Positions 14,678-18,717 of a stretch of 18,717 nucleotides of DNA are shown here, in pieces. The notes under the pieces are model-generated. The model was not told the origin of the DNA. It ran no database searches and was given only the letters and a program-made list of their open reading frames with translations. Numbering within the stretch: position 1 is the first letter of the stretch; each line of letters opens with the position of its first letter. This DNA comes from UMGS973 sp963609975. Its GTDB lineage: Bacteria; Bacillota; Clostridia; Peptostreptococcales; Anaerovoracaceae. The position numbers and the translations under genes were made by a program. The DNA is taken from NCBI GenBank assembly GCA_963609975.1, contig CAVDMD010000040.1, positions 1 through 18,717 on the forward strand, in the 5' to 3' direction.

Positions 14678-15001
14678 TTATCTTTCATCCAGATCTATCT
14701 TCATTCGCATAAAAGCGGAGCCCATGGATTTTCCAAGGCTGTCCAGTCTCAGCGACATAGTTGCCCCGCCGCCGAGCGCATGGTGCATGACAAAATTCAT
14801 ACCGCACAGTGAGTCTACATCATACCTTATTATCTCACCTTTTACCATATCTCCGAAATAGTTTTTTACCTTTTCCACAGTAAGAACTTTTTTGAGAAAT
14901 TCATAATCTGCAGGATTTCTTGCATATACGCATACATTGCTCGTGTCTCCTTTGTCCCCGGAGCGTCCGTGAGCCAGCGTGTTAAGATATACTTCTGTCA
15001 T
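14678..15001 (-). CDS. AtuA-like small ferredoxin-fold subunit
   Basis: A 107-residue protein matching the C-terminal domain that in many bacteria is fused to AtuA. Recognisable segments are LAHGRSGDKGDTSNVCVYAR near the N-terminus, then FVMHHALGGGATMSLRLDSLGK and a short basic and acidic tail. Despite the 'ferredoxin-like' fold name it has only two cysteines and no Fe-S motif. Its ATG directly abuts the AtuA stop codon (TAAATG), and GGAGGTG inside the end of AtuA serves as ribosome binding site. Tight coupling suggests that it forms a complex with AtuA in fixed ratio. The biochemical role of the family is not settled. Confidence 0.88.
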   Translation of the reverse strand: MTEVYLNTLAHGRSGDKGDTSNVCVYARNPADYEFLKKVLTVEKVKNYFGDMVKGEIIRYDVDSLCGMNFVMHHALGGGATMSLRLDSLGKSMGSAFMRMKIDLDER

Positions 15002-16369
15002 TTATTTCACCTCCAGAATGTGTGATTTCATTTCAACGGCATCTCTAGGAATGAACGTAGGCCATAATCCTATTACCTCACGAACTTTTGCACGTCCGCC
15101 AAAGAAGCTTGCTCCCGGAGGACCGTTCAGCTGCAACGGCGAAATCTCAGGAATAATTTTTTTTGCTTCTTCCTTGTCGTCTGTTCTGATTGCAATACGA
15201 AGAACAACCTCGTTCTGTTTTTTTAGCATATCATCATCAATCTCGGCCACATCCAGATGTAACGCATTAAGACCAAGGTAATCGATTCTCATATCCTCAT
15301 ATCTGAGGTTCCTGCGCTTCATTTTCTTCATCAGGATCTCGGCTGCATACTGCGCTTTTTCATAGGCCTCCGGCCATGCAAAGCTCAGATACGTTTCCAC
15401 TTTATAGCCTGCGTGATATCCGACACAGAGTTTCAGCTGCTCCGGTTTGTCCTTTCCCTTTATATTGCCGACCTTCACGCGATTTTCACCGTCCTGCGCC
15501 AGAGTCGCATGGCTTATGTCCACATTGACATCCGGTGTTATGTAATTTGCAGGATCGTGAACTTCATACAGGAACTGCTCCTTGCAGGTCTGCTCTGAAA
15601 TCAGACCGCCGCAGCCGGGTGCTTTCGTTATGTAAAAACTGTCCTCTGTCAGCTCTGCGATAGGGAATCCCAGATCATCCATGTCAGGCACACTGCGCCA
15701 GTCATAGTCGAAGTTTCCTCCCGAGCCCTGTCCGCCGCATTCAAGCAGATGGCCTGCCATGATTCCTCTTGCGAGATTGTCGTAGTCATCTGCCGCCCAG
15801 CCGAATTCATGCTTCAGCGGAGCAAGGAACAGTGCCGAATCAGCCGCACGCCCTGTTACCACAACATCTGCGCCCTGTTCAAGACACTCCTCGATAGGCT
15901 CGTGGCCATGATAAACATTCACATTAACGATTCTGTCTGCAATTTCCTCCAATCGACGGCCGTTATCAATGTTACTAAACTCCAGCCCCTGAGCCATAAG
16001 CTCCGGCATCCTGTCAATCAGGTCATCACCTGTCACATATCCTATTCTGTAGCCATGCATTTCGTTCGTTTCTGCATATTCTTTTATGGCATCCACGCAC
16101 GATGGTATATTCATACCGCCAGCATTTGTTATGATTTTTATGTTTTTTTCAAACGCTTCTTTGCCTGCAAGCTCCAGTATTTTTATGAAATCTCTTGCAT
16201 ACCCTGCAGAAGGGTTCCGAAGTTTCTGTCTCTGCATGATGGACAATGTGAGCTCTGCGAGAAAATCACACGCCATATAGTTCAGTTCGCCGTGTTTTAT
16301 CATATGTACAGCCGCATCGGGACTGTCGCCCCAGAAACCCTGTCCTCCTCCTATTCGTATTTTTTTCAT
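15002..16369 (-). CDS. AtuA family protein (acyclic terpene utilisation, DUF1446)
   Basis: A 455-residue cytosolic protein of the AtuA/DUF1446 family. Characteristic segments are IRIGGGQGFWGDSPDAA at the N-terminus, ITNAGGMN, VVTGRAADSALFLAPL and LLECGGQGSGGNF. In Pseudomonas, atuA is required for growth on citronellol and geranyl compounds, whose pathway passes through a 3-hydroxy-3-alkylglutaryl-CoA; the exact reaction of AtuA is, as far as I know, not firmly established. The frame is open 31 codons further upstream and would overlap the permease gene, but AAAGGAGG sits eight bases before the ATG at 16369, which fixes the start. It lies between the TctA permease and HMG-CoA reductase genes. 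A chemical link to HMG-CoA-like branched hydroxy acids is therefore plausible but inferred. Confidence 0.9.
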   Translation of the reverse strand: MKKIRIGGGQGFWGDSPDAAVHMIKHGELNYMACDFLAELTLSIMQRQKLRNPSAGYARDFIKILELAGKEAFEKNIKIITNAGGMNIPSCVDAIKEYAETNEMHGYRIGYVTGDDLIDRMPELMAQGLEFSNIDNGRRLEEIADRIVNVNVYHGHEPIEECLEQGADVVVTGRAADSALFLAPLKHEFGWAADDYDNLARGIMAGHLLECGGQGSGGNFDYDWRSVPDMDDLGFPIAELTEDSFYITKAPGCGGLISEQTCKEQFLYEVHDPANYITPDVNVDISHATLAQDGENRVKVGNIKGKDKPEQLKLCVGYHAGYKVETYLSFAWPEAYEKAQYAAEILMKKMKRRNLRYEDMRIDYLGLNALHLDVAEIDDDMLKKQNEVVLRIAIRTDDKEEAKKIIPEISPLQLNGPPGASFFGGRAKVREVIGLWPTFIPRDAVEMKSHILEVK

Positions 16370-16384
16370 TATAATCCTCCTTTG

Positions 16385-16409
16385 CTCAGAATCCGCTTCG
16401 GATACTGAG
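16385..16409 (-). promoter_or_regulatory. Hairpin just upstream of the AtuA ribosome binding site
   Basis: CTCAG-TA-TCCG and CGGA-TT-CTGAG fold with a three-base loop (ten pairs, one mismatch). On the minus strand the stem ends three bases before the AAAGGAGG of the AtuA gene, inside the 82-base gap after the permease gene. It may mark an mRNA processing site or adjust AtuA translation; there is no T-run for termination. Confidence 0.5.
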
Positions 16410-16451
16410 ATATATGTTCTAAATTTTGTATGTAAACTGCATATTCCGATC

Positions 16452-17798
16452 CTATATTCCAAAGATCTGTAAAATCACCCATGATGATGCGTACCACGAC
16501 ATGAACTGCACGCCTACGCCTATGCCGAAATATCTGTTGAATACGCCGCATATCATCCCTATTGTTATTGATGTGAGAACGCCTACAATACCGCCTTCAT
16601 AAAACGCCACCACTACCATCAGGCCGAAAAACATGCTGATGATTGCTTCCTGACTGACATATTTAAGAGCCACAGCTGCAGCTTTTCTTGCCAGATTCAT
16701 GGAGAACGGATAAGCTACTACGGCAGCTACCACTACACCAATCATGCCGTAAAGCAGGAACTCTCCTGTTGACATCATATGGTGCAGATTGTTTTCCAGC
16801 GATAATACCGGCGGGCAATTGAACAATGCCTGTCCCGGACCCATAGCCATCGGGCTCAGAGGTATGCCGAATGCAATAAGCGGTATTATCAGCTCAGCGA
16901 TATATGTCGATTCCGCAACGGCATTCATGGCTGACAATGTGCTGGTCAGTTTCTGATAAGTGCCTTTTACTCTGTTATGGATAAACTCACCCACAATTAC
17001 CGTCATGCCCACAGGACTGAATGTAAACGTCAGCGATGAGATAAACGAGCCGATACTGATATTTCTGACCTGTCTTGCCGTCAGAATTTTAAGCGGGTTT
17101 GGAAACCATCCTTTCCAGCTCTTGTTTTCCGGAGCCAGCCAGAAAGCTCTCCTGCCTTCTCTTGTCAGTTTGTCTCTTGCTACCGGCGACAGCACCGTCA
17201 GTACATCTGCAATCATAGGTCCTATAGCTATACCCATAAACACTCCGATGGATATAGGGTGGTCTGCTTCCGAAGCCATTCTTGTAAGCGCCTGAAGCAA
17301 TACCATGAAAGGCAGCAGCGCAAACAGGCTTGCCCATTTGCCGGACGAGGTGTATGCAATGAACACCGCCATCAGCAGAAACACTATCGGAATCCACGGC
17401 TCTATAAGTTCTCCCAGAGGTGCAATCAGGGCTGCAAATCCAACTGCTACAGGCACTGCAATTACTGCTCCGAGAACTGAGCCTGATATCATCTTCCTCA
17501 GTGCGATATGCGGTACACCAAGTCTTCTCATCGTATTGGCATAATCCATCATAGGTATGGCCAGTGTGTCCCCGGGCACTCCCAGCAGTGTTGTAGGTAT
17601 TGCATGGGTCATGTGTTTTGACATAACTGCAGCAATAAAGAACGAGAATACTGCTACAGGCGGAACACCCAGCAGGATGATTATGATCGTTCCCGGCACC
17701 AGAACCGCTGTTTCATCTGTGCCGGAAATAAGCCCGATAAGCATATATATGATTCCTCCCAAAAGAGCAAATCCGACTGCCCACAAAAGCATTTCCAT
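16452..17798 (-). CDS. TctA-family permease (tripartite tricarboxylate transporter large subunit)
   Basis: A polytopic membrane protein of 448 residues with about eleven hydrophobic segments, matching the large permease of tripartite tricarboxylate transporters (TctA). The family signature lies around 66-100: AIPTTLLGVPGDTLAIPMMD followed by YANTMRRLGVPHIAL. It is shorter than the usual ~500 residues. TctA permeases normally work with a four-helix TctB and a secreted TctC receptor; neither is recognisable here. Instead a 153-residue two-helix protein is encoded immediately upstream. AGGAGGTG lies in the end of that gene and the ATG abuts its stop (TAAATG), so the two are translationally coupled. 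The substrate is probably a carboxylate handled by AtuA and HMG-CoA reductase. Confidence 0.9.
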   Translation of the reverse strand: MEMLLWAVGFALLGGIIYMLIGLISGTDETAVLVPGTIIIILLGVPPVAVFSFFIAAVMSKHMTHAIPTTLLGVPGDTLAIPMMDYANTMRRLGVPHIALRKMISGSVLGAVIAVPVAVGFAALIAPLGELIEPWIPIVFLLMAVFIAYTSSGKWASLFALLPFMVLLQALTRMASEADHPISIGVFMGIAIGPMIADVLTVLSPVARDKLTREGRRAFWLAPENKSWKGWFPNPLKILTARQVRNISIGSFISSLTFTFSPVGMTVIVGEFIHNRVKGTYQKLTSTLSAMNAVAESTYIAELIIPLIAFGIPLSPMAMGPGQALFNCPPVLSLENNLHHMMSTGEFLLYGMIGVVVAAVVAYPFSMNLARKAAAVALKYVSQEAIISMFFGLMVVVAFYEGGIVGVLTSITIGMICGVFNRYFGIGVGVQFMSWYASSWVILQIFGI

Positions 17799-18260
17799 TT
17801 ACTTCACCTCCTGCTGCGTATCTGTCTGCAATGTCGTACCCTTATCCGCTGAAGTCTCTGTGTATCCGACAAACACATCGTACAGACCCAGCTCTTTCAT
17901 TTCCTGAATTGTTTTCCTGTCCGTAAAAGCTAATGCTTCCGCCTCCTCCTTCATATCCAGATTAAGCTCCTTAATGATAGATGCCTTGTCATCCGTCTCA
18001 ATGTCTTCCTCGTTGAGTTCTCTCTGCGGCTTAAAAAGAATTCCCGATATGACCGCACTTATTAGCGACCCGGCAACACCGAACAGCAAAGAATATGAAT
18101 TTGCCATGGACTCATCGATGCTGGTGGCTGCCAGTATGTGTTTGCCAAGCATGAACATTGAAAGACATATCACAACACCTATCAGCATTGCGGCCAGCAT
18201 ACTTTTTACTTTGACACGGTCTCCCCAGACATCAGCATATGTGGTTTTACCTTTTGCCAT
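17799..18260 (-). CDS. Small two-helix membrane protein, companion of TctA, unrecognised
   Basis: A 153-residue protein that I do not recognise. It has a short basic N-terminus (KGKTTYADVWGDRVKVKS), a hydrophobic helix at about 19-39, a second at about 56-76 (SLLFGVAGSLISAVISGILF), and then a 77-residue acidic, largely helical cytoplasmic tail with many Glu and Asp (ELNEEDIETDDKASIIKELN). By position it replaces TctB, but TctB has four helices and no such tail. It is the first gene of the operon. AGGAGG lies nine bases before the ATG, and the sigma-54 promoter is about 70 bases upstream. It may be an accessory or regulatory subunit of the TctA permease. Confidence 0.75.
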   Translation of the reverse strand: MAKGKTTYADVWGDRVKVKSMLAAMLIGVVICLSMFMLGKHILAATSIDESMANSYSLLFGVAGSLISAVISGILFKPQRELNEEDIETDDKASIIKELNLDMKEEAEALAFTDRKTIQEMKELGLYDVFVGYTETSADKGTTLQTDTQQEVK

Positions 18261-18320
18261 GTTGATAATCCTCCTGTCTTATTTCTATAATTTCTGAGCA
18301 ATTGCTTTACACATACACAA

Positions 18321-18337
18321 AGCAAGGCGCGTGCCAA
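18321..18337 (-). promoter_or_regulatory. Sigma-54 (-24/-12) promoter of the TctA-AtuA-HMG-CoA reductase operon
   Basis: The minus strand reads TTGGCACGCGCCTTGCT. This matches the sigma-54 consensus TGGCACG-N4-TTGCW at every conserved position, with the GG (18335-18334) and GC (18323-18322) doublets exactly 12 bases apart. Transcription would start near 18310, giving a leader of about 50 bases to the first gene at 18260. An A/T-rich tract at 18339-18370 lies between this promoter and the upstream activator sites and could help DNA bending. Confidence 0.88.
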
Positions 18338-18433
18338 CATTAAAATAATTTTTTTCGATTATTTATAAATGCTCTGTATATCAGCATTTTGCGGCAGCAA
18401 AAAAGAGCGCCGGGCTTTGGATTCTGCAAAGTA

Positions 18434-18525
18434 AAAGTCCATATGGCACAAGGAATTAGTGTCATTTATGGCACTCATCAGACAACTTAAGCGTCATATA
18501 TGGCACCAAATGTCAAAAACGGCAC
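18434..18525. promoter_or_regulatory. Cluster of four upstream activator sites
   Basis: Three 16-base sites share the pattern RNGTCA-N6-GGCAC or close to it: GTGTCATTTATGGCAC (18459-18474), GCGTCATATATGGCAC (18491-18506) and ATGTCAAAAACGGCAC (18510-18525). A fourth, AAAGTCCATATGGCAC (18434-18449), keeps the right half and has a left half shifted by one base. The first two are clear dyads (GTGTCAT-TT-ATGGCAC). They start about 100-190 bases upstream of the sigma-54 promoter, the usual position for enhancer-binding activators. The activator encoded at 11713-13296 is the likely ligand. Confidence 0.8.
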
Positions 18526-18565
18526 ACCATCTGTCTGCTTGGATATTTTACTGCATATCATATAT

Positions 18566-18612
18566 AAAAAAACTGCCATGCCGACAGATTTTACTCTATC
18601 GACATAACAGTT
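18566..18612 (-). terminator. Strong terminator behind the VanZ-like gene
   Basis: On the minus strand, AACTGTTATGTCGATAGA pairs over all 18 positions (with a few G-T pairs) with TCTGTCGGCATGGCAGTT around a six-base loop, followed by a run of T. It lies 13 bases after the stop codon at 18626-18628 and shields the sigma-54 control region from read-through. Confidence 0.9.
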
Positions 18613-18625
18613 TTGTGCAGCAGTT

Positions 18626-18717
18626 TTATTTCGCATTAATTTTCACCCTGAACAGCCGGAATACAAACCAGCCTATGACCGCCCCTGCGGTATTCAGCGC
18701 CACATCATTGATATCCG
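18626..18717 (-). CDS. C-terminal end of a VanZ-like membrane protein (partial)
   Basis: The minus strand enters the window in a frame that reads DINDVALNTAGAVIGWFVFR and then LFRVKINAK before the TAA stop. The pattern D(I/V)xDVxLNTxGAxIGxxxxR is the conserved last helix of VanZ-family proteins, small membrane proteins named after the teicoplanin-resistance accessory gene but widespread in Firmicutes with unknown function. Only about 30 residues are visible; the rest lies beyond the right edge. It has its own strong terminator and is not part of the sigma-54 operon. Confidence 0.72.
   Translation of the reverse strand, partial: DINDVALNTAGAVIGWFVFRLFRVKINAK

Noticed and set aside
15749..16408. 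Plus-strand open frame of 219 codons opposite the AtuA gene
   Set aside because: Low-complexity, Cys/His/Phe-rich translation without family features; the opposite strand encodes a clearly conserved AtuA protein with a strong ribosome binding site.
18441..18525. Repeated TGGCAC words read as plus-strand sigma-54 -24 elements
   Set aside because: None of them is followed at the right distance by TTGC, and no gene begins downstream on the plus strand. They fit better as the right halves of activator sites.

Overview
The window looks like a chromosomal segment of a strictly anaerobic, low-to-mid GC Gram-positive bacterium of the class Clostridia, probably an amino-acid or organic-acid fermenter. 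The evidence is strong AGGAGG-type ribosome binding sites, a glycyl radical enzyme (an oxygen-sensitive class), a lipoprotein-anchored ABC solute receptor and a PadR/DUF1700/DUF4097 remnant. Almost every gene is on the minus strand. There are no RNA genes, insertion sequences or CRISPR arrays. An assembly gap (Ns) occupies 83-167.

Layout, left to right. (1) 1-82: the first codons, RBS and -10 box of a minus-strand gene that leaves the window. (2) 316-3848: a glycyl radical enzyme and its radical-SAM activase with a terminator behind them. The active-site residues and their spacing resemble the B12-independent glycerol/propanediol dehydratases, but the protein is longer and has a cysteine-rich insertion. 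(3) 3979-5318: a LuxR-type one-component regulator with its own promoter and terminator. (4) 5380-10440: a complete branched-chain-amino-acid-type ABC importer (livK, H, M, G, F), with a good promoter and hairpins between the receptor and the permeases. (5) 10553-11491: an intact PadR repressor followed by a decayed DUF1700/DUF4097 target operon. (6) 11561-13380: a sigma-54 enhancer-binding activator on the plus strand, ending at a bidirectional terminator. (7) 13388-18525: a five-gene minus-strand operon running small membrane protein - TctA permease - AtuA - AtuA-like small subunit - class II HMG-CoA reductase. (8) 18566-18717: the C-terminal end of a VanZ-like gene and its terminator.

The most interesting unit is region 6-8. 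The five-gene operon has a near-perfect sigma-54 -24/-12 promoter at 18321-18337. About 100-190 bp upstream of it lie four copies of a 16-bp motif ending in GGCAC, three of them partly palindromic. The only sigma-54 activator in the window sits just past the far end of the same operon. This suggests a substrate-induced catabolic system: TctA-type uptake of a carboxylic acid, then AtuA (acyclic terpene utilisation family) plus HMG-CoA reductase, with mevalonate or an HMG-like branched hydroxy acid as the natural candidate. No HMG-CoA lyase, CoA-transferase, TctC receptor or canonical TctB is visible, so the pathway is an inference.

The glycyl radical enzyme, LuxR regulator and Liv importer are neighbours in the same orientation but appear to be separate transcription units. 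Whether the importer supplies the enzyme's substrate is open.
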